Assembly (NCBI GenBank): GCA_000827265.1
Contig: KN834760.1
Coordinates: 477,963-539,916 of the forward strand
Reading direction: 5' to 3'
Length of the DNA: 61,954 nucleotides
From: Collybiopsis luxurians FD-317 M1
Lineage: Eukaryota; Basidiomycota; Agaricomycetes; Agaricales; Omphalotaceae
The position numbers and the translations under genes are program-made. The notes under the pieces were generated by a model. It saw only the letters and a program-made list of their open reading frames with translations, ran no database searches and was not told where the DNA came from. Shown here one piece after another: positions 37,664 through 49,418 of this stretch. Position 1 is the first letter of the stretch, and every line of letters starts with the position of its first letter.

Positions 37664-39212
37664 TAATATACAGAGTGTGAAATTTAGAAATACAACCAGA
37701 GAAACAGTAAAGTTGTAAATACAATAATAGATTAGGTTTTTACTTAGCCAGCTCTAGTGAGACAGCAAGTGTAACTCAGTTTGTGAGAGTGCATTGTTGA
37801 AGATTCCACAAAGCAGATAATAGTATATTTTTATAATCAACCACAGCCCCACTAGTACAGTCTAACAAGATATCTCTATGCTTTCTGACTACTTGGTCCA
37901 GGTAGAGGGGCATAAGAGTTGCAGAAGATATACAAATCTCTGACTTGATAACCACAAGGCTGTCAGGAGCCATTCCTGTTTCAAGAAATTACTGGTAAAT
38001 AAATAAATAATTATTAGAAATATTTTCAGAGAGTAAAGATCTCTAGAAAGCTCTCTGATAAGATAAGGTAGGAGAATTAAGATTATTCTGCTTACTCATA
38101 GAGCTCATGTCATACTAAAATGAGTCATGGATACTATAAAAGGCTAATGAAGCTTTTGAAAATTTTAGGTGGAGTCAACTAGAGTCAATTGGAGTCATTA
38201 AGCATCAAACTGCTTAAATAGGAAGTAATATAATTTTGTAATATAAATACTTGGGGATTTTTAGCCTTAAAAGAAGCACCCCACTTTTTACCTACTACCA
38301 AATATAAAGTTTTATCTTACACTTACTTTCTAAGAGCTGTGTACAAGCTGTATCAGTGAATCCAGTTGTGCAAGTTGGTTAGATTTAAGTTCTAAAGTCA
38401 AAGTCCAAGTCAAGTTATATCATTTAAGCTAGCTAGACCCACCGAGAGGTTAGTAGTTTGAGCTACTGTTTTACACTGTCAAGTTTATTATAGTCTAAGC
38501 AAGCTAGTCCCAGGGCAGTCAGTTGTTTTAGGCTCATGTTTACCAGTTACTGAAAGTTATATATTAAAGAAAGTCCACCAAGTCAAGTTACTGTCACTGA
38601 ACACCAGTACCAACCAATCTACAGTTTACCAGTACCAAATTACACCTACCGATTACTTTAAAGGCCAAACAAACTCACAGTCCTAGTTAGTGCCTTGTGT
38701 CTTTATGAAACTGCCTCTAATGCACCTGCCTAACTGAACCCAGGTAGTAGTTTTTATTAAACACACTGATACCTGTCAAGGCCTACCAAATGACAAGTGG
38801 TGTACAACAGCAAGGCCAGCAACAGGCTGACAAATGATGGGCTGTACTAAGTGAACAAGAGCATTGCTCAAGTTGTGGATAGTCTGTGATACTGTCCAAC
38901 AATGGACCAAAGTACTGGGCAAAATGTAGGTGAGCTTAAGCATCTGAACTGATGGAGTGGTCAAAAGCTGGATTCTCCTGGTACTCTACTCTGTACTTAT
39001 ACTAAGCTAAGAGCCAAGAACCATAAAACCATAATGTCAGAAATACATGTACAAACTTGTGCAAGTGTCCAAATCTAGAAATCAATAACCAATAAACCCA
39101 AAGTCCATAGGAAAATTATCCTTCTATGCTTCATTCTGGAAATTTAATCTTGCAGTTCCAAGTAACTGTCACATTTCATCCTAATCAATCCCATATGTCA
39201 GAACAATCCTTT

Positions 39213-39415
39213 CATCAGGAAAAGTACCTTAAGCCCAAGCAAATACAGGAAGCCTGAGAGCACCCAGGAATTTGGCCAAATCCTAAGAATCTTCAGGCAC
39301 TCTCAGGCACTCCAAGTTACTTAGGATGCTTAGGCTTCCCAGGTTTTGGGCCAATTCCTAGGTGCCCTGTTTGAAAGTGGCCTGAGGGTCCCTGAGGATC
39401 CCAGAAGCAGAAATA
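39213..39415. repeat. CCTGGG-type short repeat, copy b
   Basis: Begins CATCAGGAAAAGTACC, like the left end of the complete copy at 47426, followed by GG/CC-rich words. The right end is not clear. Confidence 0.55.
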
Positions 39416-40739
39416 TTTTAAATCCTACAAATCATTCAAAGTTATATTGTAAATACACAAACAGAACATTTATTTGATTGGAATTATGCAGAGGTTTTCA
39501 CTTTTTTTCATATATCACATGATGAGCTCACCATGAACTGTCTACAATCAGAAAAATTTTCCCATGGTCAAAACATGCACAATATCATTATAACCTATTG
39601 TATATATACTATGTACATATGTATAGACTTTGTACTACACAAATATACTGTTCTGGAGTATGTTAAGTCAATACAAAGCTTACATTAGTATATTAGACTG
39701 TACTTAAAGTGTGATAACTGACTAGGAAAACTGAAGTAATAGGCAACAATGTACCATTACAAGTACAATACTACATTATATAAGAAGCAGTACAAGAGTA
39801 GAATAAGTAGAAGAACAAATGAAACTATATTTTATTGTTTCCCATTCATACATTGAAGCCTCAGGACACCTCAAAAATCCCCAGGGATTCTTAGGGAACT
39901 TTAGGGATTTTACAAGTCTGGAATGAAATGAAGGAGTCATCTTGCAGGGGACTTGACCTTTTTCCCATGCCACCTTTATTCCTCTCTATATCAATTTTTT
40001 TCCCCATATATGGACCTGTCACTATTTGTGACATTTGTTACATTCCATTACTTCCTACCACCATCATCTCCCCCATGCCTGTCTTCCTCTCCACTCTGTA
40101 AATGTCATTTTCCTGTCTGAAATCCTGCTGTGCTTTAATTGTAGTGCTTGTTGCCCACACATTGGCCATACTCTTCAATCTCAGTTGACCTGCTTTGTTT
40201 TTGTGCATGATCAATTGTCATCTGCTCTATGGAGTCTCATCCTCAATTTACTCCTTGAATGCATTCCTTCCTACAGATTCATGAAATGGCCATCACTTGG
40301 CTGTTGGAAATGGAGGCTATGCTGGTAATAGTATTAGTTGGGCAAGTTGTGAGTTTTCAATTGAAGAAAATTTCTTGCTATGGCTCAGCACAAGTAGGAC
40401 AATGACAAAAAAATTTTCACCATGTCACTCCAGCATGCCACATCATTACATTGCGCAACATAAACTACATCTGTCATTCACATAACCATGCCAAGTGTGC
40501 ACACTGTTTATACTGTTCATTCATTTGTTCTCAGAGGCAGCTCAGTCAACTTGGCACCAGCTCAAATCAGCCAAATTTTCTGAAGTTGGCTCATTCCAGC
40601 TATTGAGCTGGCTAAGTGCAAAAGCTGCAGCTAAGCAAGTTGAGTTGCAGCTAGCCAAGCTGGGGCAACCCAGAGGCATGCAAGGCTGCCAAGTGAGACA
40701 ATGCATCATCCCAATGTCTTCACTCAATCCAGCCTCCTT

Positions 40740-41450
40740 CTGCCAGTCATTCTGCTTGAAACTTAGTAGAGTTGGTGAATTCTATTGTAACTTTCCTGTA
40801 TCCAAATTCCAGGTCATCTATTCTTCTTGTTCTATGTTGGCAATCCCTCATATAGTGAGCAGCACTGTTTCTCCCCTCAAACATTTTTCCACCCATCAAA
40901 TGGGCACTAAACTCCCAGGGCAATGAAAATAAAAAGGTGTGTAGTATATCCTCCAATAAGAAGGCAAAAGCTATCAGTTTGGCTGTTAACTGGCTATGAA
41001 AAGTACCCAGCTGTAGAGTATGGAAGAAAACCAAACAGCTGTTAAATGGTCATACAAAGTACCCAGCCACAAGCTATCTACATGTTCTTTTGATACTATG
41101 TGACCATCGCTGTGTGTTTATTCTGTTCAGATACACACTTAAAACCTAATTTTTGTCCTTGTCACTGAATGGTCTCATTAATGGGCCAAGAAGTTCCTCA
41201 TATCAATATCTGTATATGTACATTGTAAATTAGCTTCATTACTTCATTGTCTGTATGTAAATAGTCTAGTTTTCATGGGTAGCAGAGGATCTACAGCAGC
41301 AGCTTTGCAGGTCAGTTGTGAGCTCTTCCCCACTGCCCATGACTGCCCTGAGGACAATGATGCTTGCGCCACATTGGGATACTTCTCAGAAAACTGGCAT
41401 TCAGATCTTGGACTGTACCATGTAATATACTTCCTTCCATGATGGGGCCA
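40740..41450 (+). repeat. Dispersed repeat R, CpG-depleted copy
   Basis: Same repeat as 23040-23830. Sites that are CG in that copy are TG or CA here. About 45 bp are additional near 40853-40898. Confidence 0.8.
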
Positions 41451-41795
41451 CAAAGCCTCTTTGTGCTCATTTAATTGGAGTCAAATAGTACACATTGACT
41501 CTGTCATCTTATGTCTTTGATCTTGTAATTACTACATCTGCTTATTTCCACTCTACTGTGATTCTACTGTGATTTACTCATTTGGTTGTCATCTCCTACT
41601 TTTACTTGCCATATTACCTAAAAGTGTAGCTGCTCCAAATACCATCTTTTCCAAGTTTGAGTCTGTCCTGTGGACCCAACTTTGCTTTTGTTCTTACACA
41701 CTCTGAGTCACTGATCCTTTTCTTCTTTAGTTCTTGCTCTGGACTTGTACATGCCATGCACAAAGCACAATGGCCCACAAGTTTAGGCTTTACAG

Positions 41796-41914
41796 GATTA
41801 GGGGGGTGTCCTCTGGCATCCTGGGCATCCTATGTAGCCTAGGACTCCTGAGAAGGCTTAAACTGCCTGAGGACAGCCCATGTGTGCCTAGGCTATAGGG
41901 CATTTTTCCTGATG
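41796..41914. repeat. CCTGGG-type short repeat, copy c
   Basis: Ends GGGCATTTTTCCTGATG, matching the right terminus of the copy at 47426. Confidence 0.6.
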
Positions 41915-42014
41915 TTAGTCTGCTAATGATGTGCACTTGTGGAAGTATCAGACTAAGTGTTTGAGCAACTGTACTGAATGTTCTCCTTGTTAATCTTTCA
42001 TGGATATCCAATTG

Positions 42015-42525
42015 TTTTCCTTGGGTCCTTTTCTTGTGCCAGGTCAAGAGTGATCTGCAAATGAACAGAAAGGAATGGATGATAAGCATTCAACAGTGAG
42101 CAGGTTGAATTTAACAAGGAGTTTCAAGCAAAAAACTTGGCCAGACAGTGACCAAAACTAACAAAGGGTAAAAGTGCAGATATAAGAAATAAAGTATCCC
42201 ATTTGAGGAGAAAGACAGTCTGAATCAAACTGACCTGTTCACCACCCTTTCTGGCATCCCAAATTTGATACCTCAACACAGTAAGTCCTCACTTCTCCAC
42301 TGCAAGATGCTGAGTTTCATTCAGAGATTTTTGGACTGCACCAACAGTAATTTGTGAGTATTTGTTGGAACTGCCAGTGAAAGAAAGTAAACTTGCCCAA
42401 GTTTTGAGACAGAGGGTAACAGACAATAGAGCAGCAAATGAAAGTTGCAAATAGTCAGTAATTGTACTGACAGGTAATAAATAAAGCCTGTATGTGAAAA
42501 TGCTCCTCCAAGATGTTGTGCTCAT
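42015..42525 (-). pseudogene. Duplicated ATP synthase epsilon gene, inactivated at CpG sites
   Basis: Genomic copy (introns retained) of 30645-31172. The start ATG survives at 42523-42525. The first donor GTACGG has become ATACAG. The codon CGA in EKRGL has become TGA at 42289-42291. Further changes follow the same CpG to TpG/CpA pattern (AVRKS to AVQKS, ETQRLAAEK to ETQHLAVEK). The 3' end near 42018 loses the parental match, so the copy is also truncated at the C-terminus. Confidence 0.88.
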
Positions 42526-42554
42526 TGTGATGGACATCTGTGAAAAGGCAAGTT

Positions 42555-42562
42555 GCATTGAT
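42555..42562. repeat. Left 8-bp target-site duplication
   Basis: GCATTGAT; partner GCATTGAC at 52119-52126; empty site TCGTTGAC in copy 1. Confidence 0.75.
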
Positions 42563-42586
42563 GGCTTATGTTGCATGTCTGTGGAT

Positions 42587-44596
42587 GGCTATGTCTAAAT
42601 TGGGACATGGGTTGCACAGCCCTTCTCAGTACAATTTTCTGGCATGCCCATCAACTCAAGCCTTATGGTAATGCTTGAGCCTTTTCTCTTACCAGTCCTC
42701 AATTTTCTTATGACAGAGTAATAGTAATCTATTTATTTTCTTTTGTTATGGCACTTGCCACTTAAAACAGAGTGTTTCAAGACTTATAGTGATTCACAAA
42801 TATTCACTGGTTGATGAGGAAAGGATGAGACCTGAGTACAGCAAAAGTGTTTGAAATGAGTAGTACACTACACTCAAACCCATGCAAAGGATGCAGGAGA
42901 TGAAGTGAGCAAGGTGAATTGCATAGTAGAATTGTGTCACAAGAATGGATAAGGGAGTCAATGTCGGGACATATAGGTAGGAGACATATGCAGTATGGGG
43001 ATTGTGAGGTAGAGAGGATGATTGCTGGAAAATTGACAGGAGCTACAAAGTGTACAGGTAGATATACTTCTTTCCATTTGAAGCAGAATGAGGTGGAAGG
43101 AAAAGAATGATTATGCATTGTGTATGTTGGTGGTGCTGGGGACATATATGGTGCAATCCATAGCACTACAGAAAAAGGACAGCATGTTTGAGGAGTTATA
43201 TGCATTGTTTGCATTGAGTGAAGTACAATACTTGAACAGTGTAGAATATAACTGGTTTATGAGCCAATGTAATTGACTGCTTGCTTGCAAATATTGCAAC
43301 ACTGCTTACCTGCTTACTTGTATAGAATTACTTGGTCTTGTTCACTCAAGCATGTCTTCTTGCATAGGGATAGATGTTTGCAGTGGTTTGAGGACAGGGC
43401 GGCATTGTTTAGACATTCATGGCAAATGGGAAATGAGTCTGAGACAATGAAATCAGCAACAAAAAGAAATAGAGCAAAAGTATTATAAAGCTCACTAGCC
43501 ACTAGTCACCAGCTACCAACACCTTACTATATTGAGTTCTCAAGCTGCATTCCATGTATCTACTAGTTACCACTGAAATTTCCATCACTCAATTTTCTTC
43601 ATTTTCCCTGGGTCTTCTTGCAGTTATAAGGAGATTGAGTATGTTAGATATTGAAGCTTCTGGATTATATAGCCACAATAATTGTCCAAAATTTGGGTAG
43701 AGTAGTGGCCAATGGCAGAAATAGGGTTTGAGCTGCTCAGAAATGCATGAGAGGAGGGGTAAGTGCTCTCAGCACTACTGAAAGTCATGCAAAAAATGGT
43801 GTCATCTTGAAAAAGCCTAAGCTGTGTAAGGGATGTAGGACTTGGAATTTCAGGATTCTTAATCTAAATTCAGATATCAGCAGAGAACTTGAAAACCTTA
43901 TGGAATTCATACCAGAAGTGTACTTGTGGGATGGGCCATTGCACTTTGCATGTGGCATATACAAGTCTGGACATATATACAGAACTTTGTAAGTATATAG
44001 GTGACATATATACACTATGCAGCTAGAATTGTTAAATGACAATGCTCAAAAGTAACCATTTTGAGGTGCAAGACATCATGCATAGCTGAGAAAAAAAAAG
44101 CATGTCAGCCTGAGCCCAACAAACATCAATTAAGATTCCACCTACACCTCAAATCATATCTAAACCCAATCCACAACCCCTCCGCACACCCAATTGCCAC
44201 CAGCCCCCTCCCATCTGGAGTAATAAACAGTACTGAACAAGTGACCTTGCCCATAAATGTGCTGTTATAGCTTAGCCCTACACCTGCTGGATGAACACGG
44301 TTTCAATGATATCCAGGTCAGTGAGGTATTGTTCTTCTTTTGAGATGAGTTTGTGGATGATTCTGCAGAGATGGGTAGAAGAGGAGTGGAGGTGTACAAA
44401 GGGGAGTGGTGGGATGGGGTAATGAATGAAGAGGAAGAAAGAAATTAGCTCCAGATTTAAACAAATGGATACAAGACACTCACCTGTAACTTGTGGGATG
44501 GGCCATTGCACTTTGCATGTGGCATGTATGAGTCCAGACACTTATACAATGGCAACATAGGTCATATATATGTGGACTACAAGTGTATAGAAGTGC
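42587..44596. other. Outer element, left non-coding part
   Basis: No recognised coding sequence. Contains two direct copies (about 43925 and 44487) of a GTGGGATGGGCCATTGCACT motif that also occurs near 36885 and, inverted, near 41760. Confidence 0.45.
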
Positions 44597-45376
44597 CTAA
44601 ACAATGATGCCCTCATTCATGAATGTGATCATCTTCCTTTTCCACTGCTTGCTGACATTGTCAATTTTCCAAATGGCATAGCCAAAGTTGACAGGCAAAA
44701 TAACATTTATAGCCAACTCCCCACAAATGACAAGAACAAAAACACATCCCTTGTGACTGCTCAAGTGCACATTCATGTTAACACAAACAACCTGTTCCTG
44801 CAAAAGCTCATGAATCAGTCCCACCTCTGTGATATCAAGGATCTTGATGTCAGTGACATGGAAGGCAGTCTCTTGACAAACATGGCTTCCAGGGTAAAGG
44901 AGCTGGTGATCAGAAATGCACACTACCATAACCTGATGAAGAGCCTGCTGTGGACATGTATGCAACTTGAACACCTCAAAAATGCCTTCAGCAATGGTAG
45001 GTCAATGTTTTGCTATGAATTTTCACAGAGTCTCAATGGCAATGTGATGCTCTGGCCACCATGTAGCTTGATTGGATCTGTTACATTCGCACTTTTCCTT
45101 GTGAAATGGCCAATCCTTTTTTTGGCAAGCCTGACTCTGTGCAGAAGTATGAGGAACAAACATGCAAGTAGCACAACAACATACACAATATTTATCAACT
45201 AAACAGGCCAAACATTTCATATGAAAAGTAGTAAAACAAATAAATAAACTGCACACACCTGAGGCAGACATATAACATAGTGAATGTTCAGTAAAGCAAT
45301 GACAGAAAGAGAGAAAGTGACAACAGAAGTAGCAATGAAAGCAAACAAGCCCACACATGACCACGTGAAAGTGCAA
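44597..45376 (-). pseudogene. MYND zinc-finger gene remnant inside the insertion
   Basis: The minus strand carries the second half of a MYND finger, SQACQKKDWPFHKEKCE, right after a CTGCACAG acceptor. It continues through PEHHIAIETL, two in-frame TGA codons at likely Arg positions (before KFIAKH and before PTIAEG), then IAEGIFEVFKLH and a final block ending WKRKMITFMNEGIIV with a stop near 44597. The second block resembles the C-terminal part of a common agaric MYND-finger family (F-VTD, FVLVICG, W---FI-F--EG-IV). MYND fingers bind partner proteins; the function of this family is unknown. The first half of the finger upstream of the intron is not clear. It is probably a host gene piece carried by the element, or a gene into which the element grew. 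Confidence 0.6.
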
Positions 45377-46962
45377 CTCACATACACCATTCAGATAGCT
45401 ATATCCAACTAGGAGTAAGGTAGTCTATTCAGAGGCACACTACAGTTGGCTTTGATCTTTTTTTTTCTTTCTCAATAAATCTTTTATTTGCTTGAGAGAT
45501 CAATTGAAATTGTAATTGTAAGATTGACAAAGCAAAAGAAAACATGGAGAGAAAGATCAGACAACAAATATACAAAGTGTGATAAGTAAACACCAAATGT
45601 ATACACCAAAATCTGGCAGGTATGCACAGAACTCAGTCATGGGCACAAGATTTACTATAAGGGAAAGTATGAGATGGGTACAAGAAAATACAAAACCAAC
45701 TTACTTGTAGAACCAAGACCAAACCACCCATTTGTTGGCCAAGGTAGCATTGCGAAACATTTGCAGCCATAATGCACAAAGAAGACTGTGGAAGGGTGGT
45801 CAAAGGGAGACCAAGGGTGCACCAAAAAAAGAAGTGGGGACATATAAAAGCAAATGAGGTAATAAAGGGGTTAAACATGAAGAGCATGAAACATTGGAGA
45901 TTAAATGTCAAGAAGCTAGGTTGCGGCATGCATCCCCCAAACACCCCCCCCCCAAAAAAAAAAAAGAAGTGCAGCAAAAAGTTTCAAGTTGGGAGTGAAG
46001 AAGAATGTTACAACTTGGAGGAGGCACAAAGGATATGGAGAGCAAAGGTAGAAATGAAAAAGTACAAGACAGGATTGGAAAAAGCTATGACAAAGAGAGG
46101 GAGGCAAAAGAGGAATGAAGGACATGAAGAGCAAGGGTAAAAAATGAAGGATGATAAGACCACATACTACACTAAAAGGAGGGAGCAGATGGTGGTCAAG
46201 AAAGTCACACACATAACAGATGTAATGAAAAGGTGACAAATCCATATATGGAGATAAAAGATTGATATAGAGAGGAGCATGAGAAGCATGGGAAAATTAC
46301 GAGTGCATGGAATGAAATGGAATGCCGAGTTTTTGAGGTGAGGAATTCCGTGCCTGATCCTAGACAGGCAATTTTGTATTAGTTTCATAATATTGATTAC
46401 TCAAAACTAAATGGTGTATATGGTATGACTGTTATGGGATTATATTGCAATTGAAATTCCAAGGCTTTTGCGGCATTTGAACTAAGCTACATTAAGGCAG
46501 CATTCCATTGTGTGATGTCATACAACCTGTGAAGTATGAAGGCGCAGGGCACGAGTACCTGCCACGCGGCAGCGTTGGCCCATTACCAACGGCAGGGCCT
46601 CAAGTGGTCAAGTTTGCTGCAAAGACAATTCCTTCATTTCATTCCAGACTTGTAATGAGTGCATAGCTCCCTCACCCTGCCATAACTACCTTACCACAAA
46701 TACCAAGAAAAAAAGGAAAAAAGCACAGATGGACATGGAAGGAAGTAGAACATGGTGGTCCAGAAGGTCACGCACATAACAAATGTCACAGGAGGAGTGA
46801 CAAGTCCATAGATGGGGAAAAAAGTCAATATAATGAGAACATGAGAACTGTGGGAAAATGGACAAGTCCACTGCAAGGTAACTCCTCCATTTCCTTCTGG
46901 ACTTGTAACAACAACCTTTGACACCAAAATCAAAGCTGTAGAAGGTGCATAGAAATGTAATA
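45377..46962. other. Outer element, non-coding part before the nested insertion
   Basis: No recognised product. Contains a C8/A-rich tract at about 45940-45965. The open frames here are low-complexity (Lys/Arg-rich or Phe/Leu-rich). Confidence 0.4.
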
Positions 46963-47425
46963 CTATGGTTGTTAGGGATAGTTTCAATTTGATCAAAATG
47001 CTAATAATGTCTCAATCTGTTTGAATATTGTTAATCTGAGTAGATAGTTGAATTCCTAGGGCTTGAAAACCCCTACCATGAATTTCTGAGATTTTAATCA
47101 ATTTTACTGACCTTGTCAGGCAGTGACTGAGGAGGGTTAGGGATAGTTCACTCATCAGTCACAGTATTGTCACAGAGATGCCACAAGTCCAGCACTGTGG
47201 CACTGCAGCCAAGTATGGCTCAGATGGCAAGATCAACTGATGCTTATTGTGCTGGTTGAATTGTATGAAAATTCAAGGAGGCCATGGTGCAATTGTTTTA
47301 ATGAGTACACAGAAATAAAGATGCAATATAAAACTTTATATTCAGGGTAAGCTATCACCAGGAACACATTGAGGAAGAGGAATGGGGACAGGGCAAGCAG
47401 GAAGTGGTGTGTAAGGTAGATACTG

Positions 47426-47660
47426 CATCAGGAAAAATGACCTGAAGCCTAGGCTGCTCAGGGACACCCCCCAAATCCTAGGGAGCCTCAAGATCCCTGA
47501 GAATTGCCAGGGTGACCTGGGCTCCCTGGGACCTTTGAGGCCAGTTAAAAATGGCTTTGAGATGGCCTCAGGATGCTCAGAGAGCCTAAGGTTGCCTATG
47601 ATTTGGGGGGTGTCCCCTGGCTGGCCTGGGTAGCCTGGGCTTTAGGGCTTTTTCCTGATG
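47426..47660. repeat. CCTGGG-type MITE-like repeat, complete copy
   Basis: 235 bp with imperfect inverted ends: CATCAGGAAAAATGACCTGA on the left; the right end reverse-complements to CATCAGGAAAAAGCCCTAAA. The interior is made of CCTGGG/CCCAGG words. No clear target duplication. Confidence 0.65.
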
Positions 47661-48094
47661 TGGGATGCAGTCAGGGAAGAGGATGAGTATTGGAAAGTAA
47701 AAGGGGAACTGGTTTGAGACTGGGCTGGATTTTCGGGACCCAAATGACAAATTTGAGAGGTTGGTGAAAGCAAGTCAGCAGGAGAGTGAGAACAGTGATG
47801 AAATGATGAAGGCCCAGGAGTTGGAGAATGGTGTTGAGATGATGGCTCTTGTATGTCACTCTCCTTTGGCTCATCTGGCTGTTTTCACTTTTGCACAAAC
47901 AGACCAATGAACTGCTCATGCACTTTGAGCTCTGGGGCATCTGGAAAAATCACCTATCCTCCAGGATAGCATAGAATGGCCTCAGAGTTGACCAGGTGAC
48001 CAGGGGAGCATGGGACCATTATGGTACAGAGGGTGCCAGGAGACACTCCCTCAAATCCTGTGTGCACTGGTCAGCTTCAGGTCAACTGAGTCAG

Positions 48095-48172
48095 CCTGAG
48101 CATCTCTGAGGTTCCCTGGGTATCCTTGGGCATCCCTGGGCAACCCTGAACAATCCTGGGAAGAATCTGCTA
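48095..48172. repeat. CCTGGG-type short repeat, fragment
   Basis: Words such as CCTGGGTATCC and TTGGGCATCCCTGGGCAACC in tandem-like order. Confidence 0.45.
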
Positions 48173-49194
48173 ATTCTGATATTACACATGCATATATTTG
48201 TAATCATTCTTCTGTCATTCTTACAATGGCATATGAATCTTGAGAAGGGGGAATGAGATATATTAACATAATAACAGTACATAATACACCAGTAAATTAT
48301 GTAGGAAGAACAACAAGAATGAGATATGGGCACCAGATGTAGGAGAGAAATCTAGACCATTTATTTAGCACCAAGGAATGAAAAAAAGAGGTCAAAAACT
48401 CACCAGGAATATCCCATCCTTCTCCACTGCACCTCACTTGTCTTTACATCCTTCCCCATGAATGTGAGCTTGAGATATAAGTGTAGGATGTAGGAGAGGG
48501 ATCTACTAGTAGAAAATTTGTTTAGCCCCAAGGAATTAATCAAAGGTCAAAAACTCACCAGAAATTTCTCCTCTTTCTACCCTGTACTCTTCTCCCTGGT
48601 ACCATGTCCTTAAACAGCAACCATAAGTATTTAGAATGGAGAGTTAAAGAGGAGAACTTAAAATATTTAGTTAGTACCAGAGAGAGTAAAAAAAAATGGC
48701 TCAAAACTCACCAGGTCAATGTCCCAGTGCCTCTTCTAAGGTCCCTTGCTCTTGAATATTGGAGAGAGAATAATGAAAGATATCCATGAAAGTATTGAGT
48801 TATTGGCAGGAGGCTGAGTAAGTAGTACTGACAATGGTGGAGGTTGAAGAAAGAGAGAAAATGAAATTGAAAAAGTGAGCCCAAGTGAAATTTCAACCAA
48901 AAGTCACATGATTGTGAACACAAGCACATGGCAAACACCTGACTCAGAAAATCATGCCATTTTTTTTTTGTTGTCATGGTAAATTAGTCAAGGTGTTTAT
49001 ATCATGCAGGCACTAAAAAACTTCGAATCATTTTTCAAGCTCAAAGAGAAGTTGAGAACTATACATCATTAGTATTAAAAGTTATTATTGACACTCAAAT
49101 AACTAGTCCAGATTATAATTTAGCCTTCATGGCAATAATAGAGTTCAATTTTTTGCATATATATTGCATTTTGATATTTATATGCCAGGAACAC

Positions 49195-49418
49195 TTTGAA
49201 ATTTCCCAGGGTTGTCCTAGGGATGCCCAGGGATCTCCAGGGATTACCAGGGTTGTTCCAGAGCTTGCACAGGATTTGGCCAAAATCCTTTGGAGCCCTG
49301 ACAGCCTTGGCATCTCTGGCAACCCTTGTAACCCTTGATATCTGAGGCTGCCCAGTATTTGGCTATAATCCTCAGGTAATTATAGTTAACCTGGGCAATG
49401 GGTACTTTTTGTGATGGG
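49195..49418. repeat. CCTGGG-type short repeat, copy at the transposase 3' end
   Basis: CCCAGGGATGCCCAGGGATC-like words. The distal part overlaps the last codons of the transposase remnant, so the repeat seems to have been inserted or amplified at its 3' side. Confidence 0.5.

Larger units (their letters stand above)
36877..41782. mobile_element. CpG-poor interval bounded by inverted repeats
   Basis: The left edge (36877-36930) contains GGGCCATCGCGCTGTGTGCA and the right edge (41737-41782) holds the reverse complement of a similar sequence (GGGCCATTGTGCTTTGTGCA). Inside there is almost no CpG and no convincing coding sequence; it includes repeat R copy 2 and CCTGGG-type repeats. This could be a decayed DNA transposon or a coincidence of two copies of a dispersed repeat, since two more copies lie at about 43925 and 44487. 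Confidence 0.4.
36641..42014. other. Repeat-rich, gene-free interval between duplication copies
   Basis: About 5.4 kb without a recognisable gene. The sequence is AT-rich with very few CpG dinucleotides. Contents that can be named are listed separately (inverted-repeat-bounded interval, CCTGGG repeats, repeat R). Confidence 0.6.

Noticed and set aside
42018..42525. ATP15 copy as a retroposed (processed) pseudogene
   Set aside because: Both introns are present, and the protease and DUF6534 neighbours were duplicated along with it, so it was a DNA-level event.
44753..45202. 149-codon plus-strand ORF inside the insertion as a gene
   Set aside because: The opposite strand shows a MYND finger and a family-like C-terminal block, so the plus-strand frame is a shadow.
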